Assembly (NCBI GenBank): GCA_946414465.1
Contig: CAMKOP010000005.1
Location: 1 to 64,000, forward strand
Direction: 5' to 3'
Length of the DNA stretch: 64,000 nt
From: an uncultured Candidatus Saccharibacteria bacterium
GTDB taxonomy: Bacteria > Patescibacteriota > Saccharimonadia > Saccharimonadales > Saccharimonadaceae
In this document: in pieces, positions 50,404-59,781 of the stretch
Numbering within the stretch: the stretch's first letter is position 1
How the letters are laid out: the number at the start of each line of letters is the position of its first letter
Position numbers and translations under genes: made by a program
The notes under the pieces: model-generated
Databases searched by the model: none
What the model was told of the DNA's origin: nothing
What the model saw: the letters and a program-made list of their open reading frames with translations, nothing else

Positions 50404-50478
50404 TCCCCTGTAGCTCAATGGTGGAGCAAGAAGCTGTTAACTTCGAGGTTGCCAGTTCGAGTCTGGCCGGGGGAGCCA
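50404..50478 (+). tRNA. tRNA-Asn (anticodon GTT)
   Basis: Acceptor TCCCCTG pairs with CGGGGGA (one G-U), then G and encoded CCA. The anticodon loop CTGTTAA gives GTT. The T arm is GCCAG/CTGGC. TATAAT at 50390-50395 precedes it. Its last 21 nt are repeated exactly 100 nt downstream. Confidence 0.93.
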
Positions 50479-50513
50479 AAATAGGTACGCAACCCCCCTT
50501 GCGTGCCTATTTT
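50478..50513 (+). repeat. C6-loop hairpin directly after tRNA-Asn
   Basis: AAAATAGG-T-ACGCAA, loop CCCCCC, TTGCGT-G-CCTATTTT: 15 pairs with one T-G. Same AACCCCCCTT apex as the hairpin at 9673-9700. It may serve as the 3' boundary of the tRNA transcript, since the 3' arm ends in TTTT. Confidence 0.65.
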
Positions 50514-50557
50514 GGTGGTTAGACTTTCTACTGCTCCTACGACTCGGACCTTCGGTG

Positions 50558-50578
50558 CGAGTCTGGCCGGGGGAGCCA
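50558..50578 (+). repeat. Second copy of the tRNA-Asn 3' end
   Basis: CGAGTCTGGCCGGGGGAGCC plus A, identical to 50458-50478, offset exactly 100 nt. It is preceded by GACTCG that can pair with its CGAGTC and is followed by eight T. No other tRNA parts are present. Confidence 0.75.
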
Positions 50579-50638
50579 TTTTTTTTCAAAAAATATCAAA
50601 AAAGCGTCGTCATAAGAGATTTCATAGCTCTCGTACTA

Positions 50639-51142
50639 CTACCTTCTAAAGGCACTGCCAAGATTTTTCTTAAGCTCTTCAATTTTTCTTTGAACTTCAT
50701 CATCGTTTTTCGATGAACTAGAATCTTCCTGATCCCCCCATCCTTTATTTTGGGTTGGATTCTGGTTTAGCATAGCATCATTTTGGGCAGCATTATTGTT
50801 GTACAAGTCGAGTAAACGGGCCCTAATTTCTTCACTCTTTTCTTTTCTTCTAGCTGCTTCTTGATCTATGCCATATCGTGCTTCTCTAGCGGATTCTGGA
50901 TCTATGTTTTTGGCTTCTCTCTGTTTTCTCATTTCTTCCAGACGAGCTCTTACTCTTCTGTGTGCTTCAGCCTTATCAAACTGTGGGGCATTCTCTAGCC
51001 TAACTTCTCGTGAATTACCTTCGGGCAAACTAATACCTTCTAAGAATGAATTGATTTCTTCCGCCTGTCTTCGCATTTCATCTAATGTATCACTGTCACT
51101 TGTTTCTTCTATGTTTCTAGATGAGAATTTTTCAAATTTCAT
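50639..51142 (-). CDS. Charged coiled-coil protein of unknown function
   Basis: 167 aa, very rich in Glu, Arg and Lys with heptad-like stretches (RRVRARLEEMRKQREAKN; EVQRKIEELKKNL). No signal peptide, membrane helix or recognised domain. Gln/Asn-rich segment near residue 120. It lies downstream of the flavodoxin gene on the same strand with a 15-nt gap, so it may be co-transcribed. Confidence 0.6.
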   Translation of the reverse strand: MKFEKFSSRNIEETSDSDTLDEMRRQAEEINSFLEGISLPEGNSREVRLENAPQFDKAEAHRRVRARLEEMRKQREAKNIDPESAREARYGIDQEAARRKEKSEEIRARLLDLYNNNAAQNDAMLNQNPTQNKGWGDQEDSSSSKNDDEVQRKIEELKKNLGSAFRR

Positions 51143-51157
51143 AGTTTTCTTCTCTTT

Positions 51158-51637
51158 CTATCTCAAAGTATCGACCCAAGATTTGATGGCTTGGGCTGAG
51201 GCGTCTTGAAAGAAGCGATAACCTTCTTGCCATTCTCCACCTGAAGCATCATTTTTTAGTTCTATATCACTTTCACCAAGGCCGGAAGAATGCGATGAGC
51301 AGAATGGAAAGATGGTTTTGCCTGTAAAATCTTGCTGTTTGACGAATGAATTAACTGGCCAGGCGGCGATACCCCACCAAATTGGGTAACCAATAACGAC
51401 ACGGTCATAATCAGGCCAGTTGGGGACTTTTGAAGCTTTCAATTCTATATCACGGAGACTAGGATCGGCATGTTCACGTGTGCAGCGAGAATTATCATCC
51501 ATCCAGTTCAAATCGTCTTTAGTGTAGGGTTCTGCTGGAACTATCTCGAAAACGTCAGCTTCTAATTCTTTAGCGATTTCTTCAGCTATTTTTTTAGTGT
51601 GGCCCTCGGCCGAATAATAAACTACTAATGTCTTCAT
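51158..51637 (-). CDS. Flavodoxin
   Basis: 159 aa FMN-binding protein. The phosphate loop is at the very start: TLVVYYSAEGHTKKIAEEIA. IGYPIWWGIAAWPVNSFV forms the isoalloxazine-binding 'YPIWW' region typical of the long flavodoxin_4 (NAD(P)H-quinone-like) group, and IFPFCSSHSSGLGES follows. It probably carries or transfers electrons in redox stress; the partner is unknown. GGAG ribosome site. Confidence 0.9.
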   Translation of the reverse strand: MKTLVVYYSAEGHTKKIAEEIAKELEADVFEIVPAEPYTKDDLNWMDDNSRCTREHADPSLRDIELKASKVPNWPDYDRVVIGYPIWWGIAAWPVNSFVKQQDFTGKTIFPFCSSHSSGLGESDIELKNDASGGEWQEGYRFFQDASAQAIKSWVDTLR

Positions 51638-51669
51638 GGTTTACTCCTTTTTAAAATTATAACATCTTG

Positions 51670-52158
51670 TTAACCGCCAAAAATAACTTTGAAAAGTCCT
51701 AGTGAAGCGGCGAGCATGATGAGGCCAGCAGTGAGAACGCCGGCAATGATGGCAATCATGGTTTTCTTGAAATCTAGTTTTAAGATAGAAGCAGCGAGGG
51801 TGCCAGTCCAAGCGCCAGTACCTGGTAACGGAATGGCGACAAACAAAAACAATGCGAAATAAGTGCCGTAATTACCGGTCTTTTTGAGAAGTTTTTGACC
51901 ACCTTTTTCGCCTTTTTTGAGGCAAAAATCACAAAACTGTTTGAAGGGTTTCCATTTGCGCTTGGAACCCCAGTCGAGCACTTTACGAGCAAAGAAATAA
52001 ATGATTGGAACCGGGATAATATTGCCGATGATAGCTACAATAAGAACTAACCATTCAGGAAGCCCCAAGTCCATACCGATAGCAACTGGAATAGCACCAC
52101 GAAGCTCGATTAGCGGAACCATTGAAATCAATAAAACAACAAGTATCTTCCAAAACAT
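51670..52158 (-). CDS. Small multidrug-export (COG2426) family membrane protein
   Basis: 162 aa with four or five membrane segments. Family strings: MVPLIELRGAIPVAIG, IIGNIIPVPIIYFFARKVLDW and FVAIPLPGTGAWTGTLAASI. Despite the family name a transport role is not firmly shown; related DedA-like folds handle lipids. The cytoplasmic loop KRKWKPFKQFCDFCLKKGEKGG is strongly basic. It stands upstream of the flavodoxin gene on the same strand. Confidence 0.82.
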   Translation of the reverse strand: MFWKILVVLLISMVPLIELRGAIPVAIGMDLGLPEWLVLIVAIIGNIIPVPIIYFFARKVLDWGSKRKWKPFKQFCDFCLKKGEKGGQKLLKKTGNYGTYFALFLFVAIPLPGTGAWTGTLAASILKLDFKKTMIAIIAGVLTAGLIMLAASLGLFKVIFGG

Positions 52159-52225
52159 AATCTTATTTTAGCACGAAAAATAGGCGTTTTATTTAATAAA
52201 TGATAAAATAGAAAAAAGGAGTTTT

Positions 52226-53842
52226 ATGCTAGTAAACGAAAAGATTCTTGTAGGAAAAACCGAAGACGGCAAGGAGTTATCGATTTTGCCACAGATGGCA
52301 AACCGTCATGGGATTATCACAGGAGCTTCTGGCTCTGGTAAAACTATCACTCTAAAAGTGATAGCAGAGAGTTTTTCAGATGCTGGAGTGCCAGTGTTTT
52401 TAGCTGATGTGAAGGGTGATTTAGCTGGTACAGCGGTCAAAGGCGATATCAACGAAAATATTCAAAAACGTTTAGATAAAATAAAGGTAAAGGATTTTGA
52501 GGCCAAATCGTTCCCTGTCAGATTTTGGGATCTGTTTGGTGAAAATGGGCATCCACTTCGAGCGACGGTGGAATCAGTAGGACCAGAGGTATTATCAATC
52601 ATGCTGGGATTATCTGAAGCACAGGAAGGTAATCTTGCAATTGCGTTTGCGATAGCTAAGGACGAGAATCTTGCCTTGATCGATCTCAAGGATTTAAGAG
52701 CGGTTTTGCAATACGTAAGTGAGAATAAGGATAAATTCTCAACTAAATATGGTAATGTGACCACTCAGAGTATTGGGGTGATACAGAGGTCACTTTTGAC
52801 TTTGGAAAACCAGGGGGCCGACCATTTCTTCGGACAGCCGGCACTGGATATTAATGACTTCTTTGCTACAGAGGATGGACGTGGCGTGATAAACATTTTG
52901 CATGCGGTGACATTGTTTGAAAGTCCAGACATGTATGCAGCGTTTTTGTTGTGGCTACTTAGTACGCTATTTTCTACCTCACCAGAAGTGGGAGACCTGG
53001 ATAAACCAAAACTAGTATTCTTCTTTGATGAGGCGCATCTACTCTTTAATGGGATGCCGGTATACCGGTTGAAACGGATTGCACAAGTGGTAAAGCTGAT
53101 TCGGTCACGCGGAATTGGACTCTACTTTATTTCTCAAAGTCCGACTGATGTGCCAGATGAAATCCTGGCTCAGCTCGGTAACAGAGTACAGCACTCTCTG
53201 AGAGCCTATACGCCCTCAGAACAAAAAGCCGTCAAAGCGGCGGCAGGGGCCTTTAGGGTCAATCCGAAATTCGACACAGAGAAAGCGATTTTGGAGCTTG
53301 GAACAGGTGAGGCGCTGATTTCCTTCCAGGATGAAAAAGGTGCGCCAGAGGTAGTCGAACGCGCTACGATTTTACCACCACAGAGTCTAATGGGGGCAAT
53401 TGATGGGATTACTCGTAATAAAGTGATTAATGCTAGTCCTCTGTGTGGTAAATATGACGAAATAGTAGATGCCGAATCCGCGGCTGAGGTGTTGCAACAG
53501 ATGGCTGATACAAAACTAGCCGAGGAAAATGCCCGAGTTGAGGCGGAAGCAGCCGAGAAACAACAGATAGCGGCCGAGAAAGCTGCTGAGAAAGCTGCTA
53601 ATGAGCAAGCTAAGCTTGCAGAAAAAGAAAGAATTGCCGCTCAGAAGGCGGCGGAAAAAGCAGAGGCTGAGCGCATTAAGGCTGAAGAGAGGCGACGAAT
53701 TGCGGCGGAAAAAGAAGCTAAGAAAGCTAAAGAGAAGTCACAAAAAGTCAAGGATAGAGTGCTTGGCAACATTCTTGGATCGGCTGGAAGTACAATTGGG
53801 CGCAAAATTACTGATAAGATTTTAAAGGATATCTTTAAATAG
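52226..53842 (+). CDS. HerA-like ATPase (DUF853/YjgR family)
   Basis: 538 aa. Starts LVGKTEDGKELSILPQMANR, then Walker A ITGASGSGKTITLKVIAE (near residue 35), FLADVKGDLAGT, Walker B LVFFFDEAHLLFNGMP, and YFISQSPTDVPDEILAQLGNRVQHSLRAYTP. The C-terminal ~110 residues are an Ala/Glu/Lys coiled coil. The family is widespread; its DNA or RNA role is not well defined. AAAAAAGGAG ribosome site; it is followed 3 nt later by a glycosyltransferase gene. Confidence 0.88.
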   Translation: MLVNEKILVGKTEDGKELSILPQMANRHGIITGASGSGKTITLKVIAESFSDAGVPVFLADVKGDLAGTAVKGDINENIQKRLDKIKVKDFEAKSFPVRFWDLFGENGHPLRATVESVGPEVLSIMLGLSEAQEGNLAIAFAIAKDENLALIDLKDLRAVLQYVSENKDKFSTKYGNVTTQSIGVIQRSLLTLENQGADHFFGQPALDINDFFATEDGRGVINILHAVTLFESPDMYAAFLLWLLSTLFSTSPEVGDLDKPKLVFFFDEAHLLFNGMPVYRLKRIAQVVKLIRSRGIGLYFISQSPTDVPDEILAQLGNRVQHSLRAYTPSEQKAVKAAAGAFRVNPKFDTEKAILELGTGEALISFQDEKGAPEVVERATILPPQSLMGAIDGITRNKVINASPLCGKYDEIVDAESAAEVLQQMADTKLAEENARVEAEAAEKQQIAAEKAAEKAANEQAKLAEKERIAAQKAAEKAEAERIKAEERRRIAAEKEAKKAKEKSQKVKDRVLGNILGSAGSTIGRKITDKILKDIFK

Positions 53843-53845
53843 CCT

Positions 53846-54772
53846 ATGAGGATATCAATCATTATCCCTGTATATAACGCTGAAAAATATCTAGAAAGGT
53901 GTGTTGATTCTGTGCTCACCTCTTTAGGTAAGATAAGTGGAGAAATACTACTAGTTGATAATGGCTCGTCTGACAATTCCCTAGTTTTGGCAAAAAGACT
54001 AGAAAAAAAGTACCCTAGGATTATTTCTATACTGCGTTGCAAAACTAAAGGTGCAGCGGCGGCTAGGAATTATGGTTTTAAGAAGTCGCAAGGCAAGTAT
54101 ATCTGGTTTATAGATGCGGATGATTATATCGCCTCAGATGCAATTAATAAATTGCTCAAGAGTGCTGAGGATAATAATGGTGATATGGTGATGATGGGGG
54201 CAGAGAGAATATTCAGCAATGGTCACAAGGACTACTTATCCCCTGTTTCGCCAGATGAGCTAAACTACAAAAGTCGTTTTGTACGATATGGAATGGGGCC
54301 ATGGCAGGTATTGATTAAACGTAAATGGTGGGAGGAGCGTGGATTTTGCTTCAAGGAAGGTTTTATTCACGAAGATATGGAATTGATGTCTTCGCTAATA
54401 CTGTTTACTGATCAGTTTGCATGTGTAGATGAGCCTCTGTATTTTTATTGCCAAAATATCAATTCGGTATTGCATAAAAGAAAATTTAGCAAACATATTT
54501 TTGATATATTCCCAGCTCTTACTGGGCTATATCAGAGATTTGAGGATGCTAGAGCCGAAGAGAAATATCATGACGAACTAGAATGGTTCTTTATTTGGAA
54601 TCTGTTGATAGATTCTGCTAAAGATTTTGCGCAATTCCCTGAAGGAAAAATAGGTTTCGCACGTTCACGTAAGATGCTAAAAACTTACTTTCCAGATTGG
54701 CGCAAAAATCAATTCTTGAAACAAAAACCCTTGAAACTACGTATTAGAGTAAGATTGAATTATTACAAATAA
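53846..54772 (+). CDS. Family 2 glycosyltransferase
   Basis: 308 aa GT-A fold enzyme. RISIIIPVYNAEKYLERCVDSV opens the nucleotide-binding domain; LLVDNGSSDNSLVLAK holds the nucleotide site and GKYIWFIDADDYIA holds the metal-binding DxD. The acceptor region has FIHEDMELMSSL (the family's general-base ED). A capsule, teichoic-like or glycoprotein sugar transferase is likely; donor and acceptor are unknown. It is 3 nt downstream of the HerA-like gene, with no other glycan genes nearby. Confidence 0.9.
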   Translation: MRISIIIPVYNAEKYLERCVDSVLTSLGKISGEILLVDNGSSDNSLVLAKRLEKKYPRIISILRCKTKGAAAARNYGFKKSQGKYIWFIDADDYIASDAINKLLKSAEDNNGDMVMMGAERIFSNGHKDYLSPVSPDELNYKSRFVRYGMGPWQVLIKRKWWEERGFCFKEGFIHEDMELMSSLILFTDQFACVDEPLYFYCQNINSVLHKRKFSKHIFDIFPALTGLYQRFEDARAEEKYHDELEWFFIWNLLIDSAKDFAQFPEGKIGFARSRKMLKTYFPDWRKNQFLKQKPLKLRIRVRLNYYK

Positions 54773-54812
54773 TAGATCTTTCCATTCGCGCTTTGCGCAG
54801 GGGATAATTTTG

Positions 54813-56522
54813 TTATTTTTTGTTCTTTTCTTCTTTTTCGAGCTCGCGAAAAGCAACTTTACCTACTTTGGTCTGAGGCAATTTATCACGAAATTCGTAG
54901 GCAGCTGGAAGGGCATATATTGGGATGTTGCGTTCAAGTAATTCTCTGATTTCACGTTCTAGGCGTTTCCCTGGCCGGTAGCCTGGTTTTAGAACAATGA
55001 AGGCTTTGGGTACTTGACCTTTATAATGATGATCGATGCCGATGACTGTAGAAGTGAGAACAGCCTCGTGAGAGTTAATAATCGACTCTAGATGTGTAGG
55101 ATAGATATTGTAGCCAGATGAAATAATGATGCGTTTGAGACGCTGTGCGAAATAGACTAGACCATCTTCGCCAATATAGCCAATATCTCCAGTATGGAGC
55201 CAAACTTTGCCATCGTCATGAAGACGAATAGTCTGGGCAGTTTCAGCATCGTCACCAAGGTACCCCATCATGACAAGTGGGCCAGCAATACAGATTTCAC
55301 CCTCACCACCAGCAGGAAGTTCTTTAAAGGTATCATTCTTAATAATTTTGAAGTCAGTATCTGGGAATGGTACACCGATAATACCATCATTAAAGGTAGA
55401 CTCTGGGGAGAGACAAACAGCGCCAGAACCCTCAGTAAGACCATAGCCAACACGGATTTTGGCATCAGAACCATGACTCTTGAGAAATTCGTTGACTTTA
55501 TCTCTTAGAGTCTGATTTAATGCATCACCACCACAGATAACTGCGGTGACCGATTTTAGATCGTCGTGTTTTAATTTGGTATTAATTAGGGCCTCAAACA
55601 GAGTTGGTACGCCAACGATAAAATTAGGCTCATTTTTCCTGATAATCTCTGCAAATTGCTTGTGCGAGAAAGCTGGGATTAAGATACATCCCATACCTTT
55701 ACAGAGAGGAGTATGGATACAAATACCTAATCCAAAACAATGAAAAATCGGCAAAATCGAAAGCACAGTGGCCCCTGGGACAATTTGACGTATCATAGTA
55801 CCATCACAAATGGATTCTGCGTTGATATTGCGATTGGAAAGCAGAACGGCCTTAGGAGCGCCTGTGGTACCGCCAGAGTACATGATTACTGCTGGATCAT
55901 CGCCACTTCGTTCTTCGTGGTAATTCCCCTGATAGAAATAAGAATTAGCGATGAAGTCTTCCCAGAGGACGACTCGGCTATCATTAGAGGGGAGGCGAAC
56001 CTTTTTAACGTGAAGTGTGTTGTAGAGTTTCTTTTTGAGAAACCCAAGCCCATCAGATGGACGAACTACGATAATGCGCTCTAGTTGGGCTGTGTCACGA
56101 AGACGATACACCTTGTCAAAAACGGCATCAATAACGAGGACATATTTGGATTCGGCAACCTTAATATAGTACTCTAGTTCTTTTTCTGATGAGAGAGGGT
56201 GGACCATATTACAGATGGCGCCAACCATATTCACAGCATAAACCATACAAATACCTTCAGGGGTATTAGGCATGCAAATCGTCACCCTGTCGCCTTCTTT
56301 AACGCCGTAGTTTTTGAGAGCACGGGCGGTTTTCTCGATTTTTTTGATGAAATTCTTATAAGTGACCTTGTGACCGTAGTAAGTATAGGCGGTATTGTCG
56401 GGCCATTTTTCAGCAGATTGCATGACCATGTCGACCATAGAACAATCTGGAAATTCAATATGCGTGGGTATACCCTCTTCCTCGTAGAACTCGATCCAAG
56501 GGCTTTTCTTACTTTTTTTCAC
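54813..56522 (-). CDS. AMP-forming acyl-CoA synthetase-like ligase
   Basis: 569 aa ANL-superfamily enzyme. Motifs: VIMYSGGTTGAPKAVLLSNRN (P-loop), YGLTEGSGAVCLSPE (A5), WLHTGDIGYIGEDGLVYFAQR (A7-A8) and the C-terminal LPQTKVGKVAFREL with the catalytic Lys. Long-chain fatty acid-CoA ligase is the likeliest type. It would let the cell activate scavenged fatty acids, plausible in an organism that seems to lack lipid synthesis, but no partner genes are nearby. Start is a GTG with AAGGAG. Confidence 0.88.
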   Translation of the reverse strand: MKKSKKSPWIEFYEEEGIPTHIEFPDCSMVDMVMQSAEKWPDNTAYTYYGHKVTYKNFIKKIEKTARALKNYGVKEGDRVTICMPNTPEGICMVYAVNMVGAICNMVHPLSSEKELEYYIKVAESKYVLVIDAVFDKVYRLRDTAQLERIIVVRPSDGLGFLKKKLYNTLHVKKVRLPSNDSRVVLWEDFIANSYFYQGNYHEERSGDDPAVIMYSGGTTGAPKAVLLSNRNINAESICDGTMIRQIVPGATVLSILPIFHCFGLGICIHTPLCKGMGCILIPAFSHKQFAEIIRKNEPNFIVGVPTLFEALINTKLKHDDLKSVTAVICGGDALNQTLRDKVNEFLKSHGSDAKIRVGYGLTEGSGAVCLSPESTFNDGIIGVPFPDTDFKIIKNDTFKELPAGGEGEICIAGPLVMMGYLGDDAETAQTIRLHDDGKVWLHTGDIGYIGEDGLVYFAQRLKRIIISSGYNIYPTHLESIINSHEAVLTSTVIGIDHHYKGQVPKAFIVLKPGYRPGKRLEREIRELLERNIPIYALPAAYEFRDKLPQTKVGKVAFRELEKEEKNKK

Positions 56523-56578
56523 TAAAAACTCCTTATGATAATTATATCACAAATACACTGATTAGTGAATATCAGAAA

Positions 56579-59359
56579 CTAGGACTGTCCTTGAGGGTTA
56601 ATCTGTAGCCAGGTTTTCAAAGCCCTACCATAATTAGAGCCTCTTAGGGTTGTTTCGTATTGCGTGATTTCGTTCTTCGTATCCTCATCGAGAGTATCCC
56701 ACCATTCGGCAATACGCGCTGAATTCACTTCATTTAAACCATCTTGACTAGTCATTATCTCAATGCCAGTTTCGCCCACCTTATCACCGAATTCTTCGGT
56801 GATAAAATCAACTAGAGAGGGGGTGTTCTCTGGAGAAACCTGAGCTTGTTCTATTGCCTCTAATTTCCTATCCATATCTTCGGACGTGGGTGCTTCAGGG
56901 GTAGAAGTGATAGTCTCTGTTGCCTGAGCTTGTTCTATTGCCTCTAATTTCCTATCCATATCTTCGGACGTGGGTGCTTCAGGGGTAGCTTCTGGCGTGG
57001 ACGGAGGATTTTCTGGTGATTCTGTCGTAATTGGCTGACGTTCTGCGCCAGCTCCACCAATAGCACTACCAATGATGCCAGCACCGACAGTAGTGGTGGC
57101 ACGAGCGAGAGTATCCATAAAAACATTCGGTACTAATTTAATAACAGTTCTAGTAACGGTATCATAGATTGGGCCTCCACCTGCCATATGTGATGGGATA
57201 AGACCAGCTCTTGCCCAAGCATTAGCTACTTCTTCCATATAACTTTGAGCAACTGATGGCCATTCACTGATTGGGCCTGGATAAGTATGAGCAAATTCAC
57301 CCACCTGGCCATTAAAACCAGTTGTCACGCCATTGCTACCTGGGACCATATTATAAGTTGAGTCAATACTGTGCGCAATATCTAGAGCACGTTGAAGGTC
57401 TTCTGGATTACCGCCCATTTGAGTGAAGCTATCATACATTCCCCCACCTCTTGCGACATCCACGTTGTCGAAATAATCAATCTCTAATTTACCCGGTTCA
57501 GTACCAACACGTACTCTGTCGGTAATTTCGTGGCTTTCAATGTTGTTGAAATGAACACCACTCATGAGACCACCAATAGCAGCACCAATACCAGCTGATA
57601 AGGCAGTACGCTTACGGTTGCTGGCTAAATCTTGGTCTTTGGCGCTAGTGTATTGATCAAGTAGCCATTTAGCTAAAGGTGCTGCGTTGGCATCTTCGCT
57701 ATCAATACTCTCGAGTTGAGCTTTGATTTCTTCTTCAGACGCAAAACCACGTACAGCACTATTTTTGGAATTTTGGCGTGACATCAAGCCGCCCATTAAA
57801 GCGCCTTTGCCAGCACCAAGAGCGACCCCACCAGTAGTAAAACCTAGGCCGACAGACATAGTACCAGCGGCAAGTCCCGTAACGAGCCCAACACCAGTAG
57901 CCGCTAATCCAGCAACACCAGCGACGATAAGCGCACCTTTTAACACCTTGTTATTAAGCACTTTGTCAACAAATCTACGACAAGCAGTACCATTATCCAA
58001 AGCATTAATGGTGGCGTCTTCTAACTTAGCTGCCTCTTCTAGGTAGTCACTCAAGAAATTAGTGTTAACACTGGTTTCAAGCTCTTTTGTCATTTCGCCA
58101 TACTCAGCGCGGAGAGTTTTTTCGGCTTCTTCAACAAGACGGGTTCTTTCAGCATCGACCTCTTCTTGAGTTTTTTCAGTGTTTTCTGGATCACCACCAA
58201 CAAATTCGAGAAGTTGTGCTTGGATTTGCTGGGTCAATTCATCAGCTCTTTTTTCTAACTTTTCGGACAATTCACCCATTCCTATATTAAATGAAGCTTT
58301 GGATTTTAATTTTAAGGCTTCGTCTAATAATTCAGAGTATTCACCTTTAACCCTCTCAAACTCAGCACGATTTTTAGCGCCAATAATAATGCGGCGGTTT
58401 CTAGCATATAATTCAGCTAAATCTGGGAGCATTTTGTTTAAATCTTCCTCTATCTTCTCGAGACGCTCAGTTTTGTTTTTATCGATGGCAATTTCAAGTT
58501 TTTTGACAGTAGGGTCACCAAGATCGACTTTGTTCTTGTTTTCTTCTGGACTCCCTTCACCTTTAGAATCATCCTTATCGTTCGGGTCTTTTTCACCCTC
58601 GGCATTATCTTTATCCTCGGGATTATCTTCGCCTTCCGACGCATCGGTAGGATCTTGCTCATTGGAACTGCGCTTGTAGATGGTCCAGTTTTCGATTGGT
58701 TCATCATATCCCTCATCTACACCATAACATGTGGCATAATATTCAACGCCTGGCCAATCTTCACCGGTAAGGCGCTTAAACTCTGCTTCTTTAGAGGTGC
58801 CAGATGCAACTTGGAAGTGGCCAAATACTTCATCATTAGTGATAGTTTCTGGTTGTTGCTGGGCTTCTACGGCCGGACGTTCATAAATAGTCCAATTCTC
58901 AATTGGTTCGTCATAGCCTTCGTCTACGCCATAAGTAACGGCGTAGTATTTTTCGCCTGGCCAGTCCTCACCGGTAAGGCGCTTAAACTCTGCTTCTTTA
59001 GAGGTGCCAGATGCAACTTGGAAGTGGCCAAATACTTTATTTTCGGCTGACGCTTCTGATTGACTATCTTGGTCTTGATTGGGATTTGATGTGGCTGCTT
59101 CGATTTCAAGTTTCGCATTGGCTTCAAGCTCAGCCTTACTGGTAGCCTCAAGCCTAGCCCTTTCTAGTGCCATCATTTTTTCTTTAGTGGCCTGGGCTTG
59201 TTCTTCGGTCATAGAACCCCTTTTAACACGCTCTTCTATATCCCTTAGTCTTCCCTCAAGTTGTTCTTGTCTGCGTCTGTTTTCTTCGTCTACGGCAGCT
59301 TTTTCCCATTCCTTCGCTCTACTAGGGTTATTAATGCCGGCTCCTATTGTTTCGTTCAT
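56579..59359 (-). CDS. Large repeat-containing membrane-associated protein
   Basis: 926 aa, function unknown. The N-terminus is a charged coiled coil. Residues ~107-225 hold two near-identical ~55-aa repeats (FGHFQVASGTSKEAEFKRLT ... YDEPIENWTIY). An acidic Asp/Glu/Asn-rich linker follows, then a second coiled coil, then a Gly/Ala-rich glycine-zipper-like segment (ALIVAGVAGLAATGVGLVTG), further Gly-rich hydrophobic stretches, and two copies of APTSEDMDRKLEAIEQAQ near the C-terminus. No signal peptide. It directly follows the DUF5663 gene (2-nt gap). It may be a cytoplasmic or membrane-inserted scaffold. Confidence 0.65.
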   Translation of the reverse strand: MNETIGAGINNPSRAKEWEKAAVDEENRRRQEQLEGRLRDIEERVKRGSMTEEQAQATKEKMMALERARLEATSKAELEANAKLEIEAATSNPNQDQDSQSEASAENKVFGHFQVASGTSKEAEFKRLTGEDWPGEKYYAVTYGVDEGYDEPIENWTIYERPAVEAQQQPETITNDEVFGHFQVASGTSKEAEFKRLTGEDWPGVEYYATCYGVDEGYDEPIENWTIYKRSSNEQDPTDASEGEDNPEDKDNAEGEKDPNDKDDSKGEGSPEENKNKVDLGDPTVKKLEIAIDKNKTERLEKIEEDLNKMLPDLAELYARNRRIIIGAKNRAEFERVKGEYSELLDEALKLKSKASFNIGMGELSEKLEKRADELTQQIQAQLLEFVGGDPENTEKTQEEVDAERTRLVEEAEKTLRAEYGEMTKELETSVNTNFLSDYLEEAAKLEDATINALDNGTACRRFVDKVLNNKVLKGALIVAGVAGLAATGVGLVTGLAAGTMSVGLGFTTGGVALGAGKGALMGGLMSRQNSKNSAVRGFASEEEIKAQLESIDSEDANAAPLAKWLLDQYTSAKDQDLASNRKRTALSAGIGAAIGGLMSGVHFNNIESHEITDRVRVGTEPGKLEIDYFDNVDVARGGGMYDSFTQMGGNPEDLQRALDIAHSIDSTYNMVPGSNGVTTGFNGQVGEFAHTYPGPISEWPSVAQSYMEEVANAWARAGLIPSHMAGGGPIYDTVTRTVIKLVPNVFMDTLARATTTVGAGIIGSAIGGAGAERQPITTESPENPPSTPEATPEAPTSEDMDRKLEAIEQAQATETITSTPEAPTSEDMDRKLEAIEQAQVSPENTPSLVDFITEEFGDKVGETGIEIMTSQDGLNEVNSARIAEWWDTLDEDTKNEITQYETTLRGSNYGRALKTWLQINPQGQS

Positions 59360-59361
59360 TT

Positions 59362-59661
59362 TTACCCCACTACATTCGCTTTATGTTGTAAAATATCGCC
59401 CTTTATTTCGGCAAAAACCTCTTTGACTATTTCATCAAAATTCGGAACATTGGTCTTGAGCCACTCAGCAGCTTGCTTTTCATCGGTAATATTACTAAAT
59501 TGTTCGACTTGCTCATCTGTAACTATGTCTGCAATACGGTTAACTAATTTCTTTTCGGCTAAGCCTTCGATACCAGCGATTAACTTGGCTTTGACATCGT
59601 CTGGTGCGTTGTTAATTCCAATTTCAGTTAGGAATTCTGTATTATTTGCTATGTCGAACAT
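59362..59661 (-). CDS. DUF5663 protein
   Basis: 99 aa, homologous in layout to the 48120-48413 protein: FDIANNTEFLTEIGINNAPDD, then EQVEQFSNITDEKQAAEWLK and a final EIVKEVFAEIKGDI. Helical, acidic, no motif of known function. An AGGAG site precedes the ATG. It is the upstream partner of the 926-aa gene, probably one operon. Confidence 0.75.
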   Translation of the reverse strand: MFDIANNTEFLTEIGINNAPDDVKAKLIAGIEGLAEKKLVNRIADIVTDEQVEQFSNITDEKQAAEWLKTNVPNFDEIVKEVFAEIKGDILQHKANVVG

Positions 59662-59744
59662 TTAATATCTCCTTTTTTAATTTGTATGACACTTTCTGTT
59701 TATTATGATAATGCTTATCTTAAATTATGTCAATAGAAAACATC

Positions 59745-59778
59745 AAAAAATAGCCCTCAACCAGAGGGCTATTTTTTG
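59745..59778 (-). terminator. Terminator of rpsA
   Basis: AATAGCCCTC with GAGGGCTATT and T runs on both sides; on the minus strand it follows the rpsA stop codon. Confidence 0.8.
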
Positions 59779-59781
59779 AGA

